DNA of 39,923 bases from Alphaproteobacteria bacterium 43-37 (lineage in GTDB: Bacteria; Pseudomonadota; Alphaproteobacteria; 43-37): positions 1 to 39,923 of the forward strand of contig MKSY01000028.1 in the NCBI GenBank assembly GCA_001897475.1, given 5' to 3'. A program made the position numbers and the translations under genes. Below, one piece after another: positions 16,463 to 24,874 of the stretch; within the stretch, counting starts at the first letter, position 1, and each line of letters starts with the position of its first letter. The notes under the pieces were generated by a model, which searched no databases, was not told where the DNA came from, and worked only from the letters and a program-made list of their open reading frames with translations.

Positions 16463-16933
16463 CTAATATCCAGGGCCGCCAACGCGTGGACGAACTTTGT
16501 CAGAAGTTTTATTGAAACGGCCAACGTTGCCAAAGATGCTGCGCATGAATGTTTTACGATGGCTAAGATCTTCTGTTTTCATACTAGAAATCGCCACATT
16601 ACGGTTATTCAAATCCGGCGTTTCAACGGCTGTCACGTGGCCCGTGTTATCGAACGAAACCTTAACCACCTTTGATGCGTCAATCCGTGGGCTCAAGAAC
16701 GCAACAGTAGATTCTTTTGTCCCATAATAAAACCAAACATTATCTTTAAATTGGGCAAGAGTCGTTGGCGTTCCAAGAAGCTTAGCTACCTCTTCTTGGG
16801 TCATACCCACCTTCACTTCAGCCACCTTATCCGAATCAGCAAAATTGCCACGTGTATGATGCAATCGCACACACCCTGATGACAGAAGGAGTGCAAATGC
16901 TAGAGCGATAAATGCTAGTCTTGACCGAAACAT
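16463..16933 (-). CDS. bamE: Outer membrane assembly lipoprotein BamE (SmpA/OmlA)
   Basis: BamE, 156 aa, is a lipoprotein of the BAM complex that inserts beta-barrel proteins in the outer membrane. A lipoprotein signal ends at lipobox SSGC (Cys21). The SmpA/OmlA domain follows, with VKVGMTQEEVAKLLGTPTTLAQFKDNVWFYYG, the family signature. The C-terminal third (Arg/Lys-rich, ending RPRVGGPGY) extends past the domain, as in other alphaproteobacterial members. GGTGA lies 7 bases before the ATG. It is divergent from yceD, a common alphaproteobacterial arrangement. Confidence 0.93.
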   Translation of the reverse strand: MFRSRLAFIALAFALLLSSGCVRLHHTRGNFADSDKVAEVKVGMTQEEVAKLLGTPTTLAQFKDNVWFYYGTKESTVAFLSPRIDASKVVKVSFDNTGHVTAVETPDLNNRNVAISSMKTEDLSHRKTFMRSIFGNVGRFNKTSDKVRPRVGGPGY

Positions 16934-17149
16934 TCTTTTTCACCATGGTGGGGCATCAATGTTGTTTTAGAAAATGGCACCAAGATGGGTATCCTGTCAA
17001 TCGTGAAATAGGTGTTGGTGATTTGCGTGTTAGTAAATGGCCAACCGTAACATAAGACCATTTCAGCCTATCTAAATTTTCCCCTTTAAATTCTGCTGCC
17101 TAAACCTTATGATGTAGACGTAATTTTTACCCCAACATTGGCACGCCAC

Positions 17150-17659
17150 ATGATCACATCTGAATTCTCACGCACCGTTTCCTTGGATACCATCCTTGAC
17201 CCAACCACCATCCATTTTGAAGCCACAGCGGATGAATGTATTGCCCTTTCAAAAAGGTTGCAGGTATGTGTCCATAACCTTGTTTCTGATGTGACGATTG
17301 AACCCAGTGTGGGTGGCAAATCCCATATGATTCAAGGCAAGCTTACAGCCCGCCTTGAACAGACCTGCGCTGTCACCCTTGAACCCATTCAAAATAATAT
17401 CACAGCCACATTCAAAGTCTTTTTCACTCCTCATGTTTATGCTGAAACCATCATTATGGAAGATGAAGATCAGGAATTTTATGATGACCCAGCCATTGAT
17501 ATCGGCGAGATCATTGCACAGTATCTTTGCCTTAACATCGATCAAGCTCCTCGCCAGGAAGGAGCTGTGATAGCCAACGAAGAATCAGCCCCCGCTGAGG
17601 AGCCTAAGAACAAACCTTTTGCAAACCTAAACCAAAAACTTGGACTAGATAAGAAATAA
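17150..17659 (+). CDS. yceD: YceD/DUF177 family protein
   Basis: A 169-aa DUF177 (YceD) protein. In most bacteria this family is encoded next to rpmF (ribosomal protein L32) and is linked to 23S rRNA or L32 metabolism; the biochemical role is not settled. Seen here: FEATADECIALSKRLQV, GKLTARLEQTCAVTLEPIQ and IDIGEIIAQYLCLNIDQAPR, which match the family order, then an acidic, Lys-ending tail. I use the ATG at 17150; a TTG 12 bases upstream is the alternative. No ribosome site is obvious. rpmF does not follow: the next gene is cdd on the other strand. Confidence 0.85.
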   Translation: MITSEFSRTVSLDTILDPTTIHFEATADECIALSKRLQVCVHNLVSDVTIEPSVGGKSHMIQGKLTARLEQTCAVTLEPIQNNITATFKVFFTPHVYAETIIMEDEDQEFYDDPAIDIGEIIAQYLCLNIDQAPRQEGAVIANEESAPAEEPKNKPFANLNQKLGLDKK

Positions 17660-17721
17660 GGCCACCTAACCTTTGTGCTTTCTTTTCGACATATATAATA
17701 GAAACTTGAGGCATGAATGAA

Positions 17722-18117
17722 TCACAGTTTATCAAAGTTGCAGGGAAGTAGCTGGCTCACAGTCATTGTTTTCGTCTCGCCACCCAATTTAAAATACACC
17801 ATAGTACTCTCATCAAATTCAGCAATAACCTGACGACAAGCCCCGCAAGGAGCGCCTTCCTTATGATCAGCCATAGCCACAAACACATGTTTAAGTTTCA
17901 TGGATGGTCCTTCAGTGCTTGCTGCTTTGAAAATGGCTGTTCGTTCTGCGCAACAGGCCAAACCATAAGAAATATTTTCAACGTTGCACCCCTCATAAAA
18001 ATTCCCAGCATGTGTTTCAACCACACAACCAACTCGAAACTTTGAATATGGTGCATAGGCGTTAAGGGCGGCTTTTTTGGCTGTTTGTATTTTCTCTTCA
18101 ATTATTTTTTGATCCAT
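17722..18117 (-). CDS. cdd: Cytidine deaminase
   Basis: Cdd, 131 aa, deaminates cytidine and deoxycytidine to uridine forms in pyrimidine salvage. It is the short, tetrameric type. The zinc site is complete: CAERTAIF (Cys56, catalytic Glu58) and PCGACRQV (Cys91, Cys94). The substrate loop FRVGCVVETHAGNFYEGCNVEN is intact. GGGGTG precedes the ATG. It is convergent with yceD and divergent from bolA. Confidence 0.96.
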   Translation of the reverse strand: MDQKIIEEKIQTAKKAALNAYAPYSKFRVGCVVETHAGNFYEGCNVENISYGLACCAERTAIFKAASTEGPSMKLKHVFVAMADHKEGAPCGACRQVIAEFDESTMVYFKLGGETKTMTVSQLLPCNFDKL

Positions 18118-18219
18118 TTTTCACCCCATCATTTTCTGGCCTAATTAGAGAAAAAAGTTGAATTTCGATTTCATTAGAGCTAAGTAATGAAGGTGTGTCA
18201 ATCATAGGTTTTTTATAAG

Positions 18220-18462
18220 ATGCCAATGCCAGCCCAGGACATTATCAAGCTCATTCAAGATCAGCTGCCCGATGCTGTTATTGAGCTTGTTGACCTTAAA
18301 GGTGATCAGGATCATTATCAAATGAAGATCACTTCCGCCGCTTTCAGTGGGAAAACAAGAATTCAACAGCATCAGCTTGTGTATAGCGCTTTAGGTAGTT
18401 TAATGGGGACAAAGCTTCATGCCTTAAGCTTACTCACCTTCACTCCGACCTCAAATGTATAA
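18220..18462 (+). CDS. bolA: BolA-family protein
   Basis: An 80-aa BolA-like protein (IbaG/BolA2 type). BolA proteins bind a shared [2Fe-2S] cluster with CGFS glutaredoxins, and a glutaredoxin of that kind follows 20 bp downstream. The class II KH-like fold is visible through VELVDLKGDQDHYQMKI-like residues and the C-terminal RIQQHQLVYSALG with its conserved His. Two in-frame ATGs open the gene (18220 and 18226); neither has a clear ribosome site. Confidence 0.93.
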   Translation: MPMPAQDIIKLIQDQLPDAVIELVDLKGDQDHYQMKITSAAFSGKTRIQQHQLVYSALGSLMGTKLHALSLLTFTPTSNV

Positions 18463-18482
18463 TTTTCAAGGACAGGATTATT

Positions 18483-18809
18483 ATGGATATTCTAGATCAA
18501 ATTGCTAAAGATATTGCAGACAACGATGTTGTTTTATACATGAAGGGAACACCTGACATCCCAATGTGTGGCTTCTCTGCGACTGTTGTGTCCATTCTAA
18601 ACCACATGAATGTCCCATTTAAAGGGGTAAATGTTTTGGAGGATCCGCAAGTCCGTCAAGGGATCAAAGACTTCACGCAGTGGCCAACCATTCCTCAATT
18701 ATACATCAAGGGAGAATTTATTGGTGGGTGCGATGTTGTCAAAGAATTGTTCCAATCTGGAGAGCTTGAATCCATCCTCCAGCAGCAAGGCCTTACAGTA
18801 AACGCTTAA
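18483..18809 (+). CDS. grxD: Monothiol glutaredoxin, Grx4 type
   Basis: A 108-aa CGFS-type glutaredoxin that carries and transfers [2Fe-2S] clusters. The active site is CGFS (29-32). Glutathione contacts are KGTPDIPM (21-28), WPTIPQLYI and GGCDVV. It forms an operon with bolA, the classical partner in cluster trafficking. A GGA-type ribosome site lies just before the ATG. Its last four bases overlap the end of def on the opposite strand. Confidence 0.96.
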   Translation: MDILDQIAKDIADNDVVLYMKGTPDIPMCGFSATVVSILNHMNVPFKGVNVLEDPQVRQGIKDFTQWPTIPQLYIKGEFIGGCDVVKELFQSGELESILQQQGLTVNA

Positions 18810-19342
18810 TGCTTTGCGTATAGCGCTTGGATCTCATCTCTAAAACCAAACTTTTCCATACTTGTCATGCGTTCAGGGTATAAAACACCTTGCAAGTGAT
18901 CGCATTCATGCTGAATCACACGCGCTAAATAGCCCTTCGCTTCAAGGGTTTGGCGCACCCCGTTTTCATCCAGATATACGCATGTAACAGTATCAAACCG
19001 TTCCACCCATCCGGTTAAATCTGGCAAAGACAAACAACTTTCCCAGCGGGCCGTCTTTTTTTCACTTTGTGCAACAATCTTTGGGTTAATCATCACAGTC
19101 CATGGATACTGGTCCAATGGCAGGTCATCTGGCGCCCCGTGTGGGCGCAAGCGAAACACAGTAATTTGAAATGGAATGTAGACTTGAGGCGCAGCAACAC
19201 CTGTACTCTTAAGAGCAACAATGGTTACTTTCATGTTTTCAATGATGGTTTGGATTTCCTCAAAAAGAGGATCCTCAACATGAGCAGCAGGCTCCTTTAG
19301 GATGGCATCCCCCATCCGAGCAACCTTGTAAACTTGAGTCAC
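18806..19342 (-). CDS. def: Peptide deformylase
   Basis: A 178-aa deformylase, which removes the N-formyl group from new proteins. Motif 1 is STGVAAPQ (Gln53), motif 2 is WESCLSLP (Cys103, metal ligand) and motif 3 is QHECDH (145-149, two His ligands and Glu146). Motif 2 has Ser in place of the usual Gly of EGCLS, as in some other deformylases. I start at the GTG at 19342 because GGAGG sits 6 bases before it; the upstream ATG at 19354 would put that site inside the gene. Usually def neighbours fmt; here it does not. Confidence 0.92.
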   Translation of the reverse strand: MTQVYKVARMGDAILKEPAAHVEDPLFEEIQTIIENMKVTIVALKSTGVAAPQVYIPFQITVFRLRPHGAPDDLPLDQYPWTVMINPKIVAQSEKKTARWESCLSLPDLTGWVERFDTVTCVYLDENGVRQTLEAKGYLARVIQHECDHLQGVLYPERMTSMEKFGFRDEIQALYAKH

Positions 19343-19468
19343 TATTGCCTCCATTTTTAAGCGTATAATGGGTCAAAAAAGGGAACAAATGATTAATAAT
19401 TCATCTAAATTTAATTTATTTTTGGTAAATATGCGCGCAAATTACACTTTTAAACAAAAAACTACGAC

Positions 19469-19497
19469 TTGCAAAAAGACACTCTATTTCATATTTA
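19469..19497 (+). promoter_or_regulatory. Probable promoter of the cytochrome c gene
   Basis: TTGCAA at 19469-19474 and TATTTA at 19492-19497 are 17 bp apart, each with four to five consensus bases. The start would lie about 45 bases before the ATG at 19552. The region is very AT-rich, so chance matches are likely. Confidence 0.4.
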
Positions 19498-19551
19498 CAA
19501 AAAATATGTTAGGCATTTGGTCTTGAAAGCATAAGTACTTATGGACACCCA

Positions 19552-20094
19552 ATGGATAGTTTTGAACTTAATAAAATTGCTGCTGGCATTATCATTGCTC
19601 TTTTAGTTGGCATGGTAGGTTCTTTAATCTCCAAAGAGATTGTTAATCCTAAAATGCTCGAGAAAAATGTCCTTGAAGTTGCAGTCACCGACACAGGTGC
19701 AGGCAGCGATGTGGGTGCTTCTTCGGCAAAGAAAGAGGCCGAACCTATTGAAGCATTATTAGCAGGCGCTAACATTGAGAACGGCCAAAAAATCGCTCAG
19801 AAAATCTGTTCCCAATGCCACACTTATGACCAAGGCGGAGCAAATAAGATTGGACCAAATTTGTGGGGTATTGTGGGCAGCAAAATCGCACAGCACGAAG
19901 GCTTTGCTTATTCAGCAGCATTTAAGTCACAAACCATTGAGTGGTCCTACGAGAACTTAAGCAAGTTTCTCTTTAAACCACGGGATTTCATCCCTGGCAC
20001 TAAAATGTCTTTCGTTGGCTTAACAAAGCCACAAGAGCGTGCTGATGTTATTGCTTACTTAAGGTCTTTAAGTACGTCTGCGTCTCACGACTAA
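19552..20094 (+). CDS. Membrane-anchored c-type cytochrome (CycM-like)
   Basis: A 180-aa cytochrome c with an N-terminal uncleaved anchor (about 8-26), an acidic/Ala-rich linker (about 40-70) and one class I haem domain. The haem site is CSQCH (86-90) and the axial Met is in GTKMSF (Met152). GPNLWGIVG and KPQERADVIAYLRSL are the usual landmarks. CycM-type cytochromes carry electrons from the bc1 complex to aa3 oxidase in alphaproteobacteria; the sequence fits that, but the partner is not shown here. It is convergent with the Sel1 gene (9-bp gap). Confidence 0.92.
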   Translation: MDSFELNKIAAGIIIALLVGMVGSLISKEIVNPKMLEKNVLEVAVTDTGAGSDVGASSAKKEAEPIEALLAGANIENGQKIAQKICSQCHTYDQGGANKIGPNLWGIVGSKIAQHEGFAYSAAFKSQTIEWSYENLSKFLFKPRDFIPGTKMSFVGLTKPQERADVIAYLRSLSTSASHD

Positions 20095-20103
20095 GGGTGT
20101 TTC

Positions 20104-21816
20104 CTACTTTTTTAGTTTGCGAAGCTGCATTGCTGCGTCCTCATTGCCTGCCTTGGCTGCGGCTTCTAGACACCTGAGAGCCAAGTCAACATCACGCTCC
20201 ACTTCATCAGTCCCCGCATAAAATATTGTGCCAGCAGCAGCGTCGCCCATATGACAAGATCTTATGAAAAAATCTTTAGCATCTTGATATTTTTTCTGTC
20301 CCCACCTTAAAAGGCCAAGATAGAATAACGATTGCGGGAGATATTGGTGGGATAGCAATATTTCTTCTGCTTTGGCAATATCCACTGGAAACAATTTTTG
20401 ATTGGCATTCATTAAGTAAGCAGCATAATAGACTTGCGCTAAAGGGAAACCTTCATTTGCGGCCTCCTGTAAGTACTTTTTTCCCAGCGTTGAATTGGAT
20501 GTCATCGCTGGTAAGTTCAGGCTAATGGAGGCATATCTAAATTTAGCCTCAACATCCCCACCAAGTATTGCTCTTTGGTAATAATCCGAAGCCAGCGACT
20601 CATTGATAGGCGCAAATATTCCATACTGACTCAATATCCCCATATATGTTAGCGCTGGAGGAAAATTTGCTTGTGCCGCAATCTTTAAAACCTTAAAGGC
20701 ATCATCCCAAAAATCTTCTACAATACCCCCATTCTTGTAGCTTGTAGAATGTGCAAGCTTAAAATACGCAAGTGCAGAAAAATAAGACCCTAAGGCAACG
20801 GCTTCGTTTACCCACAAACTTGCTGCATGCCGATCTTCTATCTTGATAAAATGCGATGCTAATTGGTTCAAAGCAGCAACTCTAACGTTTTTTGAGTGAC
20901 CTGGATAAGTTAATCCATTCCATATTTTGAGTGCTGAGGAAACATTCTTTTCCCCAGCCACTCCATCATACAAAAACATAGCATAAAAGTATGCAGCCTC
21001 ATCGTTTTTCATCACCATAGCCGCCAGGTAGTCATTTTTAGCCAATGATTCATTTTTTTGTGTGGCAATTCCAAACTGGTGACAACGGCCTCTTAAAAAA
21101 AGTGCATCATGGTTGCCTGTTTTTTTGACGACAGTATCTAAGAAACTAAAGGCGTCTGCTCGCTTAGCTTCCATTTCCGTTGGATTCTGCAACGCGTTTC
21201 TGGCTAAAAACAGGTGCGCATATAAATATTGGTATTGAAAAGCATTTTGTAAAGATTGGTGGGCTAGACGTATTTGCTCAACATTATTGTGAGCATGCTT
21301 AAAAAGAAACAATGCCTTTTGGAACATGGCAGGCACATACTTATCAGCCACTTTGGATATATACTTATCCGCAACGGAAAGGTCTTGTGGGATCACGACC
21401 CCATGCATATAAATATGGCCCAAGGCCAACGTTGCAAGGAAATTTCCACTGGACGAAAGTTGAAGAAGTTTTTTCTTTAACATATTCATGTTATGGAAAA
21501 GTCTACGCTCAGAAGCAAAATACTGGGGCTCTTCATGAACCATGCCTGACAAGGAGTCGCATTGGTTTTCCTCATAACACGCTTCTGTACAAAGAAATGG
21601 TGGTGCGGAGGGTATTAGAAAATCCAGCGGCAATCTTTCTAATGGGTCTGGCACAAAATGTCGATCCACTAAGCTAAAAAAGCGAAGCTCGCTATTTGTA
21701 AGACAGTTGGGAGTCTGCTCAAAAGAAATGGGCGTAGTTACAGCTGCTCTAGCTACCCCCGATCCAATCATCAGCATCAGAAGAAGGATGAGAAAATTTC
21801 TACAACATAACAACAT
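20104..21816 (-). CDS. Exported Sel1-repeat (TPR-like) protein
   Basis: A 570-aa protein with a signal peptide (cleavage near VARA, residue 24) and many Sel1-like repeats from about residue 110 to the end, seen as recurring A..YF...A..G..A.....G......G blocks such as ALGHIYMHGVVIPQDLSVADKYI and MGILSQYGIFAPINESLASDYY. Near the N-terminus, CTEACYEENQC is a Cys cluster. Sel1 repeats are protein-binding scaffolds; in intracellular bacteria such proteins often deal with host proteins or envelope assembly. The target here is unknown. It stands alone between convergent cytochrome c and divergent ubiE. Confidence 0.85.
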   Translation of the reverse strand: MLLCCRNFLILLLMLMIGSGVARAAVTTPISFEQTPNCLTNSELRFFSLVDRHFVPDPLERLPLDFLIPSAPPFLCTEACYEENQCDSLSGMVHEEPQYFASERRLFHNMNMLKKKLLQLSSSGNFLATLALGHIYMHGVVIPQDLSVADKYISKVADKYVPAMFQKALFLFKHAHNNVEQIRLAHQSLQNAFQYQYLYAHLFLARNALQNPTEMEAKRADAFSFLDTVVKKTGNHDALFLRGRCHQFGIATQKNESLAKNDYLAAMVMKNDEAAYFYAMFLYDGVAGEKNVSSALKIWNGLTYPGHSKNVRVAALNQLASHFIKIEDRHAASLWVNEAVALGSYFSALAYFKLAHSTSYKNGGIVEDFWDDAFKVLKIAAQANFPPALTYMGILSQYGIFAPINESLASDYYQRAILGGDVEAKFRYASISLNLPAMTSNSTLGKKYLQEAANEGFPLAQVYYAAYLMNANQKLFPVDIAKAEEILLSHQYLPQSLFYLGLLRWGQKKYQDAKDFFIRSCHMGDAAAGTIFYAGTDEVERDVDLALRCLEAAAKAGNEDAAMQLRKLKK

Positions 21817-22053
21817 TCGCAGGATACCGTTTACCTGTTAAACAATTAATTACTGCGTTTATGATAAGGGACCTTTTTGGTCATAATAGATAATCTTTGT
21901 AATAAAAGCTATAAATTAATTAAATTTTTATCATAGGGATCAAAAAACAAACAAGCTTAAGTCAGACCCAGGCTACTGTTTAATCCTTGACATATTGTTT
22001 CAACTTCAGGAAGTTTAGGAATAAACGTTTTTTCCTATGCTATGGGAAGTATT

Positions 22054-22815
22054 ATGGTGCATAAAACAAACCCCCATCAGAAGCTCCACTCGTTTGGCTT
22101 TCAACATGTTGAACCAGAACAAAAAACACATATGGTACAAGCCGTTTTTAATAAGGTTGCACACAAATATGACCTGATGAATGACCTCATGAGCCTCACA
22201 CTTCATCGAAAATGGAAAGATCATTTTGTGAATTTCCTTGCCGTAAAGCCAAATTTTCAGCATTTGGATATGGCCGGAGGGACTGGTGATATCAGTGATA
22301 GGATTAGACAAAAGCTACTCAAACTTGGACTTGAAGGAAAGATAACGCTTTGTGATCTAAACCACGATATGCTGACCCATGCTCATACATCAAAAGATCT
22401 AAGCCTTCGCCCGGCACCTGTTTGCGCAAATGCTGAAATCTTACCGTTTTGTGATGATGCTTTCGACGGCTACACCATCGCTTTTGGCATCCGAAATGTC
22501 ACTCACATTGATGCGGCCCTTGCAGAAGCTTATCGTGTACTTAAGCCTGGCGGACAGTTTTTATGTCTTGAGTTTAGTAAGGTAACATGGCCATTTTTTA
22601 GCTCTGCATATAAGTTTTATACGTTAAAATGCATCCCCATGTTGGGTAAACTCGTTGCTAACGATGAAGCCTCTTACAGATATTTGGCCGAAAGCATTGA
22701 TAAATTCATGCCACCGTTGATGTTTAAAGACAAACTTTCAAAGACGGGGTTTAAAAATGTAACATACAATAATTTATCTGGCGGCATTGTTGCCATACAT
22801 TGCGGATGGAAATAA
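22054..22815 (+). CDS. ubiE: Ubiquinone biosynthesis C-methyltransferase UbiE
   Basis: A 253-aa SAM-dependent C-methyltransferase of ubiquinone (and menaquinone where present) synthesis. Motif I is [29 protein letters not shown] and [25 protein letters not shown] are the UbiE signatures, with [16 protein letters not shown] near the end. I use the ATG at 22054, which has GGGAAG four bases upstream; an in-frame ATG at 22042 would add four residues. TTGACA at 21987 may be part of its promoter, but no good -10 follows. Its stop codon overlaps the ribosome site of dut. Confidence 0.95.
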   Translation: MVHKTNPHQKLHSFGFQHVEPEQKTHMVQAVFNKVAHKYDLMNDLMSLTLHRKWKDHFVNFLAVKPNFQHLDMAGGTGDISDRIRQKLLKLGLEGKITLCDLNHDMLTHAHTSKDLSLRPAPVCANAEILPFCDDAFDGYTIAFGIRNVTHIDAALAEAYRVLKPGGQFLCLEFSKVTWPFFSSAYKFYTLKCIPMLGKLVANDEASYRYLAESIDKFMPPLMFKDKLSKTGFKNVTYNNLSGGIVAIHCGWK

Positions 22816-22823
22816 GGAGCATC

Positions 22824-23285
22824 ATGAATACTCATCTTCATATCAACATGCAAAAACTTCCCCATGGCGAAAACCTCCCATTACCTAGCCATGCAACATC
22901 GCAGTCGGCTGGTCTTGACCTGATGGCCGCTATTGATGAGTCTATCGTTCTGCCTTCGCTTCAACGCACACTTGTTCCCACAGGCTTTATCTTACACCTT
23001 CCTGACGGCTATGAAGCCCAAGTTCGCCCTCGTTCAGGCTTAGCTCTCAAAAATGGCATCAGCGTTTTAAACACTCCTGGCACCATCGATAGTGATTATA
23101 GAGGTGAAGTAAAAGTTATCCTGATCAATTTTGGTGAAGAGCCATTTACCATTGAACGAGGCATGCGTATTGCACAGATGGTTATTGCACCGGTCTGCCG
23201 CGTTACGCTCGTTGACGCGACACAAGATCTAGCCGCGCTAAATGCCCCTCATCGTGGCGGCGGGTTTGGTTCTACGGGCCTCTAA
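22824..23285 (+). CDS. dut: dUTP diphosphatase (dUTPase)
   Basis: A 153-aa trimeric dUTPase, which hydrolyses dUTP to dUMP and keeps uracil out of DNA. All five motifs are present in order: [33 protein letters not shown] (catalytic Asp), RIAQMV and the C-terminal arm RGGGFGSTG. The ATG at 22824 has AAGGAG 5 bases upstream, so I prefer it to an in-frame start 24 bases earlier inside ubiE. It is co-transcribed with ubiE and followed by a terminator region. Confidence 0.97.
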   Translation: MNTHLHINMQKLPHGENLPLPSHATSQSAGLDLMAAIDESIVLPSLQRTLVPTGFILHLPDGYEAQVRPRSGLALKNGISVLNTPGTIDSDYRGEVKVILINFGEEPFTIERGMRIAQMVIAPVCRVTLVDATQDLAALNAPHRGGGFGSTGL

Positions 23286-23296
23286 CTCTAGCAATC

Positions 23297-23428
23297 GCTC
23301 AAAATATTGAGCCAAGAAATTTAGATTCTGAAAAACCACTCCCGAAAAATCATAGCTCACCTATAAGCAATAAGGGTTTTGGGAGCGGGCCCTCAGCAGA
23401 TGAAATCATCTATCTTGTGGGGTTTTTT
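23297..23428 (+). terminator. Three-hairpin 3' region and terminator of ubiE-dut
   Basis: Three inverted repeats follow the dut stop: GCTCAA/TTGAGC with a 4-base loop (23297-23312); CTCCC-AAAA (23339-23348, one bulge) with TTTTGGGAG (23377-23385); and AGATG/CATCT (23398-23411) enclosed by CCTCA/TGGGG and followed by T6 (23423-23428). The last is a good intrinsic terminator on the plus strand. The first two are unexplained; they could stabilise the transcript or belong to a small RNA. Confidence 0.6.
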
Positions 23429-23439
23429 GATTGGCGCTT

Positions 23440-24837
23440 CTAATCGCCTGTCATAAGGCGGTCGATTAACTGCCCGACTGTAGGAATAAAACCGTTTTGA
23501 TAAAACGGGTCTTCTGCAAAACGGTAAGCCCCGTGACCAGCAAACATTAAATGCTGCTCAACATTGCCACCATGGCTAATTTCTTGAAGCGTTTTTTGAA
23601 TGCAAAATGACCTCGGATCTGCCTTCTTACCGGTCGTTCCAAGCTCGTTTTGTGCCCAATTGCTGAAACGGCACTGACTCAAACAACCCATGCAATTGAT
23701 TTGATCCGTCAAAATCTCGTTAGCCTTATTGGAATCAACAAAAATGAGTGTCGAGTCTGGCGTCCTCAACGCCTCGGAAAATCCCTGATTAACCCATTGT
23801 TCAGCGCGCTCTTTATCAATACGCGTTAAATAAACAGGGCGCCCTCTTGGTCCTACCAAAAACTGCACATCATGCTCGCCAATAGGCGTCACAGTAAAGG
23901 CAACCTGCCGTTGATTGCGTTGGTCAAGCTCTTCCAAAAATGGGTTAACAACCGCTGAGGAATAAAATCCTGTTGGGCTGAAATTATTAAGCTTGATTTC
24001 ACCTTTTTTTAAAGTTAACAGCTTTTTCTTCCACGCCAATGAAATAGGGCTTTCTTGGGTAAGCAGTGGACGAGTGCCAAACTGAAAAGCAATAGGCCCG
24101 ATCTGTGGATTATCGATCCACTCTTCCCACTCTCGCACATACCAAACACCACCCGCCATAATTATTGGCACATGAGATAAGCCAAAGCTGTTCATCGTTT
24201 CCCTTAGAGCTTTCACGCGCGGCATGGGTTGCTCGGGTTTTAAAGGATCTTCGCTGTTACTTAACCCATTGTGCCCCCCGGCAAGCCACGGGTCTTCATA
24301 AACCACGCCACCTAGCCATTCTGGGAATTTATTATAGGCTCGCCTCCAAAGGATGTTAAAGGCTCTAGCTGAAGATACGATGGGGTAATAATACACACCG
24401 TAGCTTGCTGAAATCTGAGCGATACGAAAGGGCATACCTGCACCGCACGTAACCCCATGAATTAGGCCCTTGGCGCCTTCAAGCACACCATGCAAAATGG
24501 GCTCTACTGCTGCCATCTCCCAAAGGACATTCATATGAAGGCGGCCTTGACCATTCGCACGTTCATGAGCCACTTGAGCTTGAGAGATGCCACCTTGGAT
24601 TGCAAAAGTGATCAACTCTTGGTGGCGTTCCCGCCTAGTTTTCCCTTTATACACAATTGGTAGGAGCTGATCATTTTCATCGTAGAAATCAGCGTTCACA
24701 GCCGAAAATGTTCCCACACCACCAGCGGCGGCCCAAGCGCCAGAGCTTTCTCCATTAGACACAGAAATCCCTTTTCCACCTTCCACAAGCGGGAGAACCT
24801 CTCGGCCTGACATCAAAACTGGTTGAAGTTTCTTCAT
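23440..24837 (-). CDS. Nitronate monooxygenase / 2-nitropropane dioxygenase family flavoprotein
   Basis: A 465-aa FMN-dependent TIM-barrel protein of the NMO family. Visible are the N-terminal glycine-rich strand NGESSGAWAAAGGVGTFSAVN, GVTCGAGMP, VPIIMAGGVW and the phosphate-binding FQFGTRPL. A long C-terminal extension holds CMGCLSQCRFSNW and a further Cys in RSFCIQ, a spacing that looks like a metal or Fe-S site. I start at the ATG at 24837; an upstream TTG would add five residues. The physiological substrate is not clear, since members include nitronate oxidases and enoyl-reductase-like enzymes. It stands alone on the minus strand. Confidence 0.82.
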   Translation of the reverse strand: MKKLQPVLMSGREVLPLVEGGKGISVSNGESSGAWAAAGGVGTFSAVNADFYDENDQLLPIVYKGKTRRERHQELITFAIQGGISQAQVAHERANGQGRLHMNVLWEMAAVEPILHGVLEGAKGLIHGVTCGAGMPFRIAQISASYGVYYYPIVSSARAFNILWRRAYNKFPEWLGGVVYEDPWLAGGHNGLSNSEDPLKPEQPMPRVKALRETMNSFGLSHVPIIMAGGVWYVREWEEWIDNPQIGPIAFQFGTRPLLTQESPISLAWKKKLLTLKKGEIKLNNFSPTGFYSSAVVNPFLEELDQRNQRQVAFTVTPIGEHDVQFLVGPRGRPVYLTRIDKERAEQWVNQGFSEALRTPDSTLIFVDSNKANEILTDQINCMGCLSQCRFSNWAQNELGTTGKKADPRSFCIQKTLQEISHGGNVEQHLMFAGHGAYRFAEDPFYQNGFIPTVGQLIDRLMTGD

Positions 24838-24874
24838 ACCATCACGACACAACTATATTTGACAAGTCGTTCCC

